64,000 bases of DNA from Mycobacterium sp. M26 (GTDB lineage: Bacteria; Actinomycetota; Actinomycetes; Mycobacteriales; Mycobacteriaceae). Of this stretch, positions 50,511-59,405 are shown piece by piece. The translations under genes and the position numbers were made by a program. The notes under the pieces were generated by a model, which was given only the letters and a program-made list of their open reading frames with translations, had not been told where the DNA came from and made no database searches. The stretch spans positions 1,741,468 to 1,805,467 of the forward strand of contig NZ_LN929907.1 in assembly GCF_001494595.1 (NCBI RefSeq). Reading direction: 5' to 3'. Positions within the stretch are counted from its first letter, which is position 1. Each line of letters starts with the position of its first letter.

Positions 50511-52595
50511 TCATTCCTCCGGCCCTGGGATCGAAGTCCCAACTGATCCCGACCCGGTAGCGTCGGCAAGTGCTTGCCAGTAAGCCGCTGCGGCTGAGGC
50601 GACGGTCTGGGCTGCCGCCTGAAGACGGTATACGGCTTGTGCGTGGTTGGCGAGCTGAATCTGTTGTTCCATTGGAATTAGTGGGAACGAAAGGTCCAGT
50701 GGGCGCAGACCCGGCGTGTTTGATGCAGTGATGTGAACACTGTTGCGACCAGCGGCCAGGCTCAAGGCAAGGTAGTAGGGGTTCAGTTTCTCCGGATCGC
50801 AACGTAGAACAGTGATCTCGTGTGAAGGAACAAAGCCGCCGACGGTAGATACGGTGGCACGGACTTGCCGATCGGGGGTCGCCCACACCAGAACGTCACC
50901 TGGCTCTACAAGATTTCTCTGGCTGTGCGGATCGGGGCTCGCCTTCGCGTCGGCGTAACGCATCACGCCGTCCTCGCCGCGCCACATCAAGTCGGCGTCC
51001 TGAATCCGTAGCTTGGGCGGCTCGGTCCCCGCGACGTCGTCAAGCGCTGACTTGTGGTCTCGACGACCTGCACCCCTACGGATCATCTTGACCCACATGT
51101 CTTCTCGTGCCTCGCGAACGGTGACTATCGCGGCACGATCAGGCACAAGGCGAGATGTTGGAATGCCTGCCGCCAAGACGGATTGTCGAGCCTGGTCAAG
51201 GGTGGCGGCAGCGGCCTCGACCATCTCAATTAGCTCGGGTGCCGATGTGGGCGTAGCAACGTGAGCACACCAGTACTGCGGGTCGAGGATCACTGTCGGC
51301 CCGAGCAATTTGATGGGTGTGACAGCCACAAAACGTGGATCGTCGGTTGGAAGGACGGTCTGGCTGGACGGATCATCGAGCCAATTGCACAACGTGTGTG
51401 CTAGGTCGCCATACCCGTCGGCGTCCGACGGGTTCAACGTCGAGTAGTCAGCGAAAAGAACGTTTGCAACTGGCTCACGCCGATTGGACAAAATCCATAG
51501 GTGGGGCGCACTTTTGCTCGTAGGAAGGGCATTCGACGGCAGGGTCACTACTGCTGCGAGCAGACCTCTTTGAATCAGCGCGCGGCGGAACTGGTCAGAA
51601 CGGTCTTCAGAGGCGAGACTGTGCGGCAGTACGAGAAATGCCTCGCCGTCTGGCGAAAGTGCCTGTAGCGCGAGTTGCGGCCATGCGGCATCGGCAGAGC
51701 CTCGGACGGGCCCAAGGGGCAATCGTCGCATCCTCTCGTTTCCAAGTTCCAGTTTTTGTCCAAATGGGGGGATGCTGACGACAGCATCGAACGTGCGCCC
51801 TTCAAGCGTGTCGACTTCAAGGATGTCAGCGTCGATCACAATCTCGGTATTGGCCCGTTGCGCTAATCGGGAATCAGCTATGAACGCCTTCACGAAGTCT
51901 GGTTCCATTCCAACGAGTTCCACCGCTGGGTGCTTCTGACCTGTCGCGAGCAAGAGGGCACCTGTCCCGCAAGCGAAGTCGAGTACGCTGGTCGACTGTT
52001 CATGAACCAGACCTGCCAAGAGACTATGCAAGTTCCGCTGGGCTGAGGACGCCTCAGGAGTGCGTCGCCAACGATCGAGCTCGTCAAACTCTTGCGCTGC
52101 GCGCTCGACTAACGCTGCCTTGTCGACAACGTCGGCGCTGATCTCCGTCTCGAGGAACTCGCGGATTGCCCCTGCCTGGGACTTGGTGGCGCGAATCTTG
52201 GTGTCAAGGCTGTCCGCACCGATCGTTATCGGGTAGCGCTCGTCGTAGGGACCATCCCAGTAAGTGATGCGTTCACCCTGGATTGCCGCGATCAGCAGCG
52301 TCAACGGATCCGTTGCATCGTCACATTGCACATCATTGGTGGTGTACCGCCAGTTCCGGACGAGCTCGCCGGCGCGGTCGTTGCCTACCACCTTGTCCGG
52401 ATAGCGGTTGGCCAGCCAATCGCGAACAGCAGCAGCGTCAAACTGGGGTCGCCCGGGTGGCGAGTCCGGCAGAGGTGCGGGGAATTCGTCGTGACGCCTC
52501 TGCCAGTTCGAGACAGTGGACCGCTGCACGCCGGCGAGTTCCGCGATATCGCTGACCGTCATCCGAATCGTTGGCCCGGTCAAGATGCACTCCAT
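50511..52595 (-). CDS. Fused HTH - N6-adenine methylase-like (HsdM) - HsdS-type specificity protein, with altered catalytic motif
   Basis: 694 residues, three parts. N terminus: helix-turn-helix (SDIAELAGVQRSTVSNWQRR, about 15-34). Middle (about 130-480): type I-like gamma-class DNA methylase with SAM motif I in VLDFACGTGALLLATG (about 205-220) and motif IV in FDAVVSIPPFGQKL, where residue 275 is Ile in place of the usual Asn/Asp/Ser of (N/D/S)PP(Y/F). C terminus (about 520-690): HsdS-like target-recognition half (VEPGDVLVWATPDRQVRATV, LDLSFPLIPMEQQIQLANH). The changed motif predicts weak or absent methylation, so it may bind DNA and SAM without modifying it. No HsdR follows. The gene overlaps the upstream NYN nuclease gene by 16 bp. 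ATG 52562 is an alternative start. Confidence 0.82.
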   Translation of the reverse strand: MECILTGPTIRMTVSDIAELAGVQRSTVSNWQRRHDEFPAPLPDSPPGRPQFDAAAVRDWLANRYPDKVVGNDRAGELVRNWRYTTNDVQCDDATDPLTLLIAAIQGERITYWDGPYDERYPITIGADSLDTKIRATKSQAGAIREFLETEISADVVDKAALVERAAQEFDELDRWRRTPEASSAQRNLHSLLAGLVHEQSTSVLDFACGTGALLLATGQKHPAVELVGMEPDFVKAFIADSRLAQRANTEIVIDADILEVDTLEGRTFDAVVSIPPFGQKLELGNERMRRLPLGPVRGSADAAWPQLALQALSPDGEAFLVLPHSLASEDRSDQFRRALIQRGLLAAVVTLPSNALPTSKSAPHLWILSNRREPVANVLFADYSTLNPSDADGYGDLAHTLCNWLDDPSSQTVLPTDDPRFVAVTPIKLLGPTVILDPQYWCAHVATPTSAPELIEMVEAAAATLDQARQSVLAAGIPTSRLVPDRAAIVTVREAREDMWVKMIRRGAGRRDHKSALDDVAGTEPPKLRIQDADLMWRGEDGVMRYADAKASPDPHSQRNLVEPGDVLVWATPDRQVRATVSTVGGFVPSHEITVLRCDPEKLNPYYLALSLAAGRNSVHITASNTPGLRPLDLSFPLIPMEQQIQLANHAQAVYRLQAAAQTVASAAAAYWQALADATGSGSVGTSIPGPEE

Positions 52596-53101
52596 GTGTT
52601 GAGGTCGGATGGGATGAAGTTGATCTCACAACTAGCAGACGCAGCCAATTTGAGTGCGCGGGACAGCCGATCCCTTGGCGCAATTACCCCAACTGGCAGC
52701 CCGAGGGCAATCAATGCCGCAACAGGGTGGGCGAACCCGCCGTCCCCGGTGGCCAAGAGGCAGCGCCCAAACCGCTGGTGGAGATTCTCGGTCGCCATCA
52801 CCTCCTGGAGCGCGAGATCGGCGCCATCGCGACCAGATCGCGCTACAACCCGAGCGTCGCCCCACACAGACTTAGCCACGAAGAGGTTGTGATGGCTAGT
52901 GCTGACGATCACGTGGTCGCCCAGGGCCACTACCCCGGTGGCGAAGTACATGGCACGAGCGTTGCATGCGGCCACCTCTGTGACATGGCCCGATCCGACG
53001 AGGTTTTCCAGGTCAATCAGGTGGACCCCGCGCTCTCGGAGCCGCTTCGTAATCGTGTGTGCTGTTCCTCCCGCCGCATCGGCGGTCTGCTTGTTGTTCA
53101 T
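52580..53101 (-). CDS. NYN/PIN-like domain nuclease
   Basis: 173-residue protein with a NYN (PIN-like) fold, a family of metal-dependent ribonucleases. The acidic residues are where expected: Asp30 in GVHLIDLENLVGSG, Asp92/Asp95 in GRDGADLALQEVM, and Asp120 in LLATGDGGFAHPVAALIALG, followed by LPVGVIAPRDRLSRALKLAA (the usual last strand and helix). ATG 53101 is chosen because a promoter with TTGACA and CATGAT places the transcript start at or next to it; ATG 53113 would lie inside the -10. The next gene, the fused methylase-specificity protein, starts within its last codons, so the two products are made together. Confidence 0.78.
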   Translation of the reverse strand: MNNKQTADAAGGTAHTITKRLRERGVHLIDLENLVGSGHVTEVAACNARAMYFATGVVALGDHVIVSTSHHNLFVAKSVWGDARVVARSGRDGADLALQEVMATENLHQRFGRCLLATGDGGFAHPVAALIALGLPVGVIAPRDRLSRALKLAASASCEINFIPSDLNTWSAS

Positions 53102-53108
53102 GGTCCAA

Positions 53109-53136
53109 ATCATGCCAGATGAAAACCGGTTGTCAA
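53109..53136 (-). promoter_or_regulatory. Near-consensus promoter of the NYN-methylase operon
   Basis: On the minus strand TTGACA (53131-53136), 16-bp spacer, CATGAT (53109-53114), then 7 nt to the ATG at 53101. The -35 is a perfect SigA-type match, unusual for mycobacterial genes, and the layout implies a leaderless mRNA. Confidence 0.65.
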
Positions 53137-53333
53137 GACGCTACGGGTGAATGACGAGTCAGTCGATAGAGCCAGGACACCAAGGTTTCATCGCAGGATT
53201 GCCGAAACGCCCTCGGGAGGGCTTCGGGAGGTACCGGAATGTCGCCAGGCCTCCGAGCTGTGAAATCCCGCCATGGGCTCGACGCGTGTCGGAGTGCGAG
53301 CGCGCCTGCCTGTTCAGAATGTGAACACCCCAT
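53133..53333 (-). pseudogene. Possible TniQ-domain gene remnant
   Basis: The frame ends with PVPPEALPRAFRQSCDETLV and then SWLYRLTRHSP before the stop at 53133. This resembles the N-terminal motif of actinobacterial TniQ proteins (PxPPxPLPGExLxSWLxRLA). If real, it is a truncated relic of a transposition gene upstream of the NYN gene. The match is by eye, short and uncertain. Confidence 0.25.
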
Positions 53334-53563
53334 CCGGGTGCAACGTGCAGAGGCATCGCCCTGCTCGATGCCCGCCAGGGCTTCGAAGCCGGAGGTTCCG
53401 CGGTCGGCTTGACTTCAGGCCGTCGCCACGAGCTCGAACTGATCTGCGAGGCTTGATCGGGTATAATCTCGCGCTTTCGAGTGCCGGGTGGTCGATATCC
53501 GCGGAGTCGCTCGAAGGTGGGCACCGACAGCGCCACCCGCGAAATGCGCCGCGCCCCAGCCGA
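53137..53563. other. Intergenic stretch between the NYN operon and dacB1
   Basis: Apart from the possible TniQ relic, no frame looks coding. A TATAAT at 53462-53467 (plus strand, preceded by GCGGGT-like sequence) has no good -35 and no gene downstream on that strand. This is the right edge of the accessory island. Confidence 0.5.
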
Positions 53564-54808
53564 CTACCGCCCCCGTACCGGCTTCCGATTGATCGAGCGC
53601 GCACCCATGATCAGCAAGAACACGATCACCGTGCCGACCACCGCAACGCCGATGCGCACCGGCATCGCGTCGGCGGCCGGAATCAGCGGCGCTGCAGTCG
53701 CTTTGACCGCATCCTCATCAGGCTTCGGCGGCTTCAGCGACGGATCCGGATCCACCAGGTTGCCGACCGTCGTCCCCGGCGGGGTGGCGAACCCGTAGTC
53801 CAGCAGACGCGCAGCCTGCTCCCACGGCGCGATCGGCTGACGGGTGCCGCGTAGCAGCACCGCCACCAGACGGCGGCCGTCGCGCTCGGCGGCACCGACG
53901 AAGGTCTGCCCCGCGTCATCGGTGTAGCCGGTCTTGCCGCCAAGCGCACCGGGATAGTTGTAGAGCAGCTGGTTGTCGTTCTCCAGCTCATAGCCCGGAT
54001 GGTCGGCATCCTCGCCGGGCTTGGCCCGATGCCCAGGGAACGGGTACTTCTGGGTGGCGACGATGGACGCGAAAGTCGGGTTCTCCCAGGCATATCGGTA
54101 GAACAACCCGATGTCGTAGGCCGACGTGCTCATGCCCGGCCCGTCCAGACCCGACGGGGTGGCCGCCCGGGTGTCGGCACCGCCGAGCTTGCGGGCCAGC
54201 ACGTTGATCTTCTGCAGCGCGGTGTCCATTCCGCCGATCTGGGCGGCCAGCGCGTGTGCGGCGTCATTGCCTGAGTGCATCAGCAGGCCATGCAGCAGAT
54301 CGTTGACGGTGTAGCGGCCGCCGACGTCGACACCCACCCGGGTGCCCTCGGCGTTGGCATCGTCCTGGGTGCCCTCGACCATCTTGTTCAGCGGCAGCTC
54401 GTTGATCGCCTGCATGGCGGTGAGCACCTTGATGATGCTGGCCGGGCGATGACGGGCATGCGGATCGCGGGCGGCGATGATCTCGCCGGTGTCCAGGTCG
54501 GCCACCAACCACGACTCGGCCGAGACATCGCCCGGCACCGGCGGGGTGTTCGGGGCGACGATCACCCCGCAGCTCGCCAGGGCGTCACCGCCGACCGGCT
54601 TGGCCGGCACCGGCAGCGGCAGCGGCGGGTCACCGGCCTCGGGCACCTCGGAGGAGTCGACGGCAGGCGGGGTCGTCACCTTGTACGGGCAGGTGTTGGG
54701 GTCCGGTGCCGCGTTCGGCTCGGCCCACGCGATCGCGGGCGTGCCGACGACGCAGACGGCCGCAGCCAGCGCGGCAGCGCTGCGCAGCAGGATTCTCGTG
54801 GTCGCCAT
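53564..54808 (-). CDS. dacB1: DacB1, D-alanyl-D-alanine carboxypeptidase (penicillin-binding protein)
   Basis: Trims the terminal D-Ala from peptidoglycan stem peptides. 414 residues. Signal peptide to about 29 (cleavage near AWAEP). The serine-peptidase motifs are in order: SxxK in [15 protein letters not shown] in [13 protein letters not shown], and KTG in [18 protein letters not shown]-terminal membrane anchor ([18 protein letters not shown]) ends with a basic tail. It acts at the outer face of the membrane. The order beside a class III aminotransferase matches Rv3330-Rv3329. Confidence 0.95.
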   Translation of the reverse strand: MATTRILLRSAAALAAAVCVVGTPAIAWAEPNAAPDPNTCPYKVTTPPAVDSSEVPEAGDPPLPLPVPAKPVGGDALASCGVIVAPNTPPVPGDVSAESWLVADLDTGEIIAARDPHARHRPASIIKVLTAMQAINELPLNKMVEGTQDDANAEGTRVGVDVGGRYTVNDLLHGLLMHSGNDAAHALAAQIGGMDTALQKINVLARKLGGADTRAATPSGLDGPGMSTSAYDIGLFYRYAWENPTFASIVATQKYPFPGHRAKPGEDADHPGYELENDNQLLYNYPGALGGKTGYTDDAGQTFVGAAERDGRRLVAVLLRGTRQPIAPWEQAARLLDYGFATPPGTTVGNLVDPDPSLKPPKPDEDAVKATAAPLIPAADAMPVRIGVAVVGTVIVFLLIMGARSINRKPVRGR

Positions 54809-54884
54809 CGACTCGCAGAGTAGGGGATTGCGCCACCGAAACCCGGGAGCCGCGCTGTGACTGGTGTGGTTATTGATGCAATTG

Positions 54885-55883
54885 TTAGCTTGGCAGCGCG
54901 CAGTGCGCGACCGCCGGATGACCGATCGTGGCCAGCCACAATCGACCCTCGCGTTCCACCAGCCCGGTGACCAGACCGAAGCTCGGGTGCTTCATATGCA
55001 CCCCCGCGACAGCAGCCCCGGTGTCGGGGTCGAACGCCACCGCCCACACCGTCGGCACGATCTGCGGCTGCAGCCCGTCGGGCAGCTTCCACAACAGCGT
55101 CCGCAGTTTCGGCGAACGCGGGGACAGGAAGTCCGCGGCCGCATTGCGCGCCGAGACCATCGCACACCAGATCCGCCCGTCGGCACCCGTCGACAGGTTG
55201 TCGGGCATCCCGGGCAGATTCGTCGCCAGCGGAGTGACGGTGCCCGCCTTCGGTCCGCTCAGCCAGTACTTCGACAGCCGCCGGGCCTGGGTCTCGGCGA
55301 ACACCAAGGCAGAGGAGTCCACCGTCGGCGTCACGCCGTTGGCGAAGTACAGGTGGTCGAGCACCGTGCTGACCGTTCCGTCCGGGTCGAGCCGGAACAG
55401 GCCGCCGTCGCCGCGGGACTCGAAGATCGCGCCCTTGAAGTACTCGAAGGTGAACTTCGCCGTCGACTCGGTGAAATAGATGGAGCCGTCCGGCAATTCG
55501 GTGACGTTGGAGCAGAAGTTCAGCTTTCTTCCGCCCACCGAGTCGGCCAGTACCTGGATGTCGCCGGTGTGGCGATCCATCGCGACCAGTCCACCCGGGC
55601 TGGTGCAGATCAGCAGCCGGCCGTCGCGGGCCACCGTCATCCCCAGCGGCCGGCCCATCGTCGTTCCGACCGTCGTCGTCCCGCCATCGGGGTCGATGCG
55701 GACGACGCGGCCGTCGACCAGACCGGTCCACAGCGCGCCGTCCGCGTCGACGACGATGTCCTCGGGTTGATCACCGGGCAGCCCGACGATCGTCAGGTCG
55801 GCCGGCCCGAACTCGGGCAGCGGCGTCACAGGTGGCGGCTGCCACCGAACCGGATCGATCGCGGGCTTGCCGGCGGTGCTCAC
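54885..55883 (-). CDS. SMP-30/strictosidine-synthase-like beta-propeller protein
   Basis: A 332-residue six-bladed beta-propeller protein of the SMP-30/gluconolactonase and strictosidine-synthase superfamily. The blade motifs include [37 protein letters not shown], and [20 protein letters not shown] with [20 protein letters not shown], the metal-site region. Lactonase or related hydrolase activity is likely; the substrate is unknown. The GTG overlaps the aminotransferase stop by 4 bp (GTGA), tying it to the amine-catabolism operon. Confidence 0.82.
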   Translation of the reverse strand: MSTAGKPAIDPVRWQPPPVTPLPEFGPADLTIVGLPGDQPEDIVVDADGALWTGLVDGRVVRIDPDGGTTTVGTTMGRPLGMTVARDGRLLICTSPGGLVAMDRHTGDIQVLADSVGGRKLNFCSNVTELPDGSIYFTESTAKFTFEYFKGAIFESRGDGGLFRLDPDGTVSTVLDHLYFANGVTPTVDSSALVFAETQARRLSKYWLSGPKAGTVTPLATNLPGMPDNLSTGADGRIWCAMVSARNAAADFLSPRSPKLRTLLWKLPDGLQPQIVPTVWAVAFDPDTGAAVAGVHMKHPSFGLVTGLVEREGRLWLATIGHPAVAHCALPS

Positions 55884-57259
55884 AGCAGCCGGCTGGCCTC
55901 GCCGAGCACGCGGTGCAGGATCTCGTAGATCTCGTTGAACTCCTTGGGACCCGAGATCAGCGGCGGGGCCAGCTGCACGACTGGGTCGCCACGGTCGTCG
56001 GCGCGGCAGTACAAGCCGGCCTCGAACAGCGCCGCTGACAGGAAGCCACGCAGCAGCCGCTCGCTCTCGTCCTCGTTGAACGTCTCCTTGGTGTTCTTGT
56101 CCTTCACCAGCTCGATGCCGTAGAAGAAGCCCTCACCGCGGACGTCGCCGACGATGGGCAGCTCGAGCAGCTGCTCGAGGGTGGCCCGGAAGACCGGTGC
56201 GTTGGTCTTCACGTGGTCGTTGATGCCCTCACGCTCGAAGATGTCGAGGTTGGCCAGCGCCACCGCCGAGGACACCGGGTGCCCGCCGAAGGTGTAGCCG
56301 TGCCCGAAGGTGGTCTTGCCGTCGTTGAACGGCTCGAACAGCTTGTCGCTGGCGATCATCGCGCCGATCGGGGAGTAGCCCGACGTCATGCCCTTGGCGC
56401 AGGTGATCATGTCCGGCTGGTAGCCGATGTCCTCACAGGCGAACATCGAGCCGATCCGGCCGAAGGCACAGATGACCTCGTCGGAGACCAGCAGCACGTC
56501 GTACTCGTCGCAGATCTCGCGGACCCGCTCGAAGTATCCGGGCGGCGGCGGGAAGCAGCCACCGGCGTTCTGCACCGGCTCGAGGAAGACGGCCGCGACG
56601 GTCTCGGGGCCTTCGAACTCGATGGCCTCGGCGATGCGGTCGGCGCAGTACTGACCCCAGGCCTTGATGTCGGTGTCGTACGGCGCAGGTGCGCGGTAGA
56701 AGTTGGTATTCGGCACCCGGAACCCACCGGGGGTCAGCGGCTCGAACGGCTTCTTGAAGTCGGGCAGGCCGGTGATGGCCAGCGCGCCCTGCGGAGTGCC
56801 GTGGTAGGCGATGGCCCGGGAGATCACCTTGTACTTGCCGGGCTTGCCGGTGAGCTTGAAGTACTGCTTGGCCAGCTTCCAGGCGCTCTCGACGGCCTCA
56901 CCACCACCGGTGGTGAAGAACACCCGGTTCAGATCACCGGGGGCGTAGTTGGCCAGCCGGTCGGCCAGTTCGATGGCCGGCGGCGTGGCATAGGACCACA
57001 GCGGGAAGAACTCGAGGGTCTCGGCCTGCTTGGCGGCCGCCTCGGCGAGTTCCTTGCGGCCGTGGCCGGCCTGCACCACGAACAGGCCCGACAGGCCGTC
57101 GAAGTAGCGCTTGCCGTGGCTGTCGTAGATGTAGCAGCCTTCGCCTCGCGTGATGATCGGCGGCGTGATGCCGTGGCCATGGCGGGCGAAGTGACCCCAC
57201 AGATGTCGGTCCGCCTTGGCGGACAGTTCCGCCGTCACGTCTTCGCTCAATGCTGTCAT
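55880..57259 (-). CDS. Class III (PLP) aminotransferase, probably of polyamines or omega-amino acids (Rv3329-like)
   Basis: 459 residues of the class III omega-aminotransferase family. Signatures: GHFARHGHGITPPIITRGEG, GLFVVQAGHGRKELAEA, FFTTGGGEAVESAWKLA, DVLLVSDEVICAFGRIGSMF and the PLP lysine in MITCAKGMTSGYSPIGAM. Putrescine/diamine or beta-alanine:pyruvate-type substrates fit the subfamily and the neighbouring aminobutyraldehyde dehydrogenase. ATG 57259 overlaps the regulator's stop as ATGA; an upstream TTG at 57271 is less likely. It is the middle gene of the operon. Confidence 0.88.
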   Translation of the reverse strand: MTALSEDVTAELSAKADRHLWGHFARHGHGITPPIITRGEGCYIYDSHGKRYFDGLSGLFVVQAGHGRKELAEAAAKQAETLEFFPLWSYATPPAIELADRLANYAPGDLNRVFFTTGGGEAVESAWKLAKQYFKLTGKPGKYKVISRAIAYHGTPQGALAITGLPDFKKPFEPLTPGGFRVPNTNFYRAPAPYDTDIKAWGQYCADRIAEAIEFEGPETVAAVFLEPVQNAGGCFPPPPGYFERVREICDEYDVLLVSDEVICAFGRIGSMFACEDIGYQPDMITCAKGMTSGYSPIGAMIASDKLFEPFNDGKTTFGHGYTFGGHPVSSAVALANLDIFEREGINDHVKTNAPVFRATLEQLLELPIVGDVRGEGFFYGIELVKDKNTKETFNEDESERLLRGFLSAALFEAGLYCRADDRGDPVVQLAPPLISGPKEFNEIYEILHRVLGEASRLL

Positions 57260-57777
57260 CGGGTACCCCAATTGTATTGTTGTTTAACCAGTTTCAGGTA
57301 GACCAGCGTCTCCGTGGAGGTCACGCCGGGTACCGCGCGGATTTCTGTGTTGAGCAGCTCGAGCAGCTCGGCGTCGTCCTCGCACACCACTTCGACAATC
57401 GCATCGAAGGTGCCCGCGGTGAGCACGACGTAGTCCACGGCATCAATCTGGGCCAGCTTGTCGGCGACCTTGGTGGTGTCGCCGGTGCAGCGGATGCCGA
57501 TCATCGCCTGCCGGGCGAATCCGAGTTGCATCGGATCGGTGACCGCGACGATCTGCATCACCCCGGAGTCGATCAGACGCTGCACGCGCTGTCGCACCGC
57601 TGCTTCGGACAAACCGACGGCCTTGCCGATACCGGCGTAGGATCGCCGCCCGTCCTGCTGCAACTTTTCGATGATGGCCTTGGACATCTCGTCGAGTTGG
57701 GCCGACGCTGCCGCACCCGACCCGACGGTGCGGACGGGAAACCGGTTGGTCGGTACACCCGAGTCACGCATGCCCAT
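57256..57777 (-). CDS. Lrp/AsnC-family transcriptional regulator
   Basis: A 173-residue Lrp/AsnC regulator. The helix-turn-helix is IIEKLQQDGRRSYAGIGKAV followed by GLSEAAVRQRVQRLIDSGVM (about 34-73). The C-terminal RAM effector-binding domain has VLTAGTFDAIVEVVCEDDAE and GVTSTETLVYLKL. It is the first gene of the minus-strand operon and is divergent from the dehydrogenase, so it probably controls both from the shared 116-bp region in response to an amino acid or amine. The start is ATG 57777; ATG 57771 is equally possible. Confidence 0.9.
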   Translation of the reverse strand: MGMRDSGVPTNRFPVRTVGSGAAASAQLDEMSKAIIEKLQQDGRRSYAGIGKAVGLSEAAVRQRVQRLIDSGVMQIVAVTDPMQLGFARQAMIGIRCTGDTTKVADKLAQIDAVDYVVLTAGTFDAIVEVVCEDDAELLELLNTEIRAVPGVTSTETLVYLKLVKQQYNWGTR

Positions 57778-57792
57778 GATTGTGCACGGAAT

Positions 57793-57811
57793 CCGTTGTT
57801 TTAGGCAACGG
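57793..57811. promoter_or_regulatory. Inverted repeat in the regulator-dehydrogenase divergent region
   Basis: CCGTTG-N7-CAACGG lies 15 bp upstream of the Lrp-type gene. Spacing and position fit an autoregulatory Lrp/AsnC site, but the arms are short. Confidence 0.35.
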
Positions 57812-57881
57812 GATCGATGAAATTGGTCGTCAGTACCCACCTTGAGTGCGGGAATGCGTAGCACAGCCTCACTCGGTCGGT

Positions 57882-57887
57882 TACCGT
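57882..57887 (+). promoter_or_regulatory. Leaderless -10 element of the aminobutyraldehyde dehydrogenase gene
   Basis: TACCGT, 6 nt, then GTG 57894; no Shine-Dalgarno sequence is visible. Confidence 0.5.
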
Positions 57888-57893
57888 TGCCGT

Positions 57894-59396
57894 GTGACTG
57901 CACGGACCTCTGACAAGACCAGAATTGTGCCCAGTAGCTGGATCGATGGCGCCGCCGTTGTTACCAGCGGAACCACCCATCAGGTCATCAATCCTGCCAA
58001 TGGCGACACCGTGGCCGAACTGGCCCTGGCGACGGCGGCCGACGTCGATGCCGCGGTGGCCTCGGCGCGGGCCGCGCTGCCCGGCTGGAAGAACGCCACC
58101 CCGGTGGAGCGCTCCTCGGTATTGGCCAAGCTGGCCGAACTCGCCGAAGCCCATGCCGAAGAGATCGCCGCTGAGGAGGTGTCTCAAACCGGCAAGCCCG
58201 TCCGGCTGGCCACCGAGTTCGACGTTCCGGGCTCGATCGACAACATCTCCTTCTTCGCCGGCGCCGCCCGCCACCTCGAAGGCAAGGCCACCGCGGAGTA
58301 CTCCGGGGACCACACCTCCTCGATCCGTCGGGAGGCCGTCGGTGTGGTCGCCACGATCACGCCGTGGAACTACCCGCTGCAGATGGCGGTCTGGAAGGTG
58401 CTGCCCGCGCTGGCCGCCGGCTGCTCGGTGGTGATCAAGCCCGCCGAGCTCACTCCGTTGACCACGCTGACCCTGGCCCGGCTGGCCACCGAGGCCGGCC
58501 TGCCCGACGGTGTCTTCAACGTCGTCACCGGCGCCGGGCCGGATGTCGGCACCGCGCTGGCCGGCCACAAGGATGTCGACGTCGTCACCTTCACCGGGTC
58601 CACTGCCGTCGGCAGGCGGGTGATGGCCGCGGCGGCCGTGCATGGCCACCGCACCCAGCTCGAACTCGGCGGCAAGGCGCCGTTCGTGGTGTTCGAGGAC
58701 GCCGACCTGGACGCCGCAATCAACGGTGCGGTGGCGGGCGCGCTGATCAACTCCGGTCAGGACTGCACGGCGGCCACCCGGGCGATCGTCGCGCGCAACC
58801 TCTACGACGACTTCGTGGCGGGCGTGGCGGAGCTGATGAGCAAGATGGTCGTCGGCGACCCGCAGGACCCTGACACCGACATGGGCCCGCTGATCTCGCG
58901 CATGCACCGCGACCGGGTTGCCACCATGGTGGCCAATGCCCCGGCCGAAGGTGGCCGGGTGGTGGCCGGTGGCCAGGTGCCCGATCTGCCCGGCTCCTTC
59001 TATCTGCCGACGCTGATCGCCGACGTCACCGAGGACAGCGAGGTCTACCGCAACGAGATCTTCGGCCCCGTCCTGGTGGCCCGGCCGCACGACGGCGACG
59101 ACGACGCGCTGCGGCAGGCCAACGACACCGAGTACGGGCTGGCCGCCTCGGCCTGGACCCGCGACGTCTACCGCGCCCAGCGTGCCTCGCGCGAGATCAA
59201 CGCCGGCTGTGTGTGGATCAACGACCACATCCCGATCATCAGCGAGATGCCGCACGGCGGCGTCGGCGCCTCGGGCTTCGGCAAGGACATGAGTGACTAC
59301 TCCTTCGAGGAGTACCTCACCATCAAGCACGTGATGAGCGATATCACCGGTGTGGCCCAAAAGGATTGGCACCGAACCATCTTCACGTTGCGCTGA
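57894..59396 (+). CDS. Gamma-aminobutyraldehyde-type NAD+ aldehyde dehydrogenase
   Basis: Aldehyde dehydrogenase of 500 residues. Motifs: TPWNYPLQMAVWKVLPALAA, KPAELTPLTTL, FTGSTAVGRRVM (NAD binding), ELGGKAPFVVFEDADLD with the general-base Glu, and NSGQDCTAATR with the catalytic Cys. Family resemblance and the neighbouring class III aminotransferase suggest it oxidises 4-aminobutyraldehyde from putrescine to GABA; other amino-aldehydes or betaine aldehyde are possible. GTG 57894 follows a leaderless -10. A strong hairpin follows the stop. Confidence 0.88.
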   Translation: MTARTSDKTRIVPSSWIDGAAVVTSGTTHQVINPANGDTVAELALATAADVDAAVASARAALPGWKNATPVERSSVLAKLAELAEAHAEEIAAEEVSQTGKPVRLATEFDVPGSIDNISFFAGAARHLEGKATAEYSGDHTSSIRREAVGVVATITPWNYPLQMAVWKVLPALAAGCSVVIKPAELTPLTTLTLARLATEAGLPDGVFNVVTGAGPDVGTALAGHKDVDVVTFTGSTAVGRRVMAAAAVHGHRTQLELGGKAPFVVFEDADLDAAINGAVAGALINSGQDCTAATRAIVARNLYDDFVAGVAELMSKMVVGDPQDPDTDMGPLISRMHRDRVATMVANAPAEGGRVVAGGQVPDLPGSFYLPTLIADVTEDSEVYRNEIFGPVLVARPHDGDDDALRQANDTEYGLAASAWTRDVYRAQRASREINAGCVWINDHIPIISEMPHGGVGASGFGKDMSDYSFEEYLTIKHVMSDITGVAQKDWHRTIFTLR

Positions 59397-59405
59397 GCGC
59401 ACGAA

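Noticed and set aside
50105..50560. Open frame of 151 codons on the plus strand
   Set aside because: Arg/Ser/Pro-rich, without a start signal or motif, and its end is antisense to the methylase gene.
53462..53467. TATAAT consensus -10 on the plus strand
   Set aside because: No -35 at a suitable distance and no plus-strand gene downstream; dacB1 is on the opposite strand. Probably chance.
53159..53536. Open frame of 125 codons on the minus strand between the NYN gene and dacB1
   Set aside because: No ribosome site, low-complexity Arg/Pro/Ser composition and no motif; it also conflicts with the frame that resembles TniQ.
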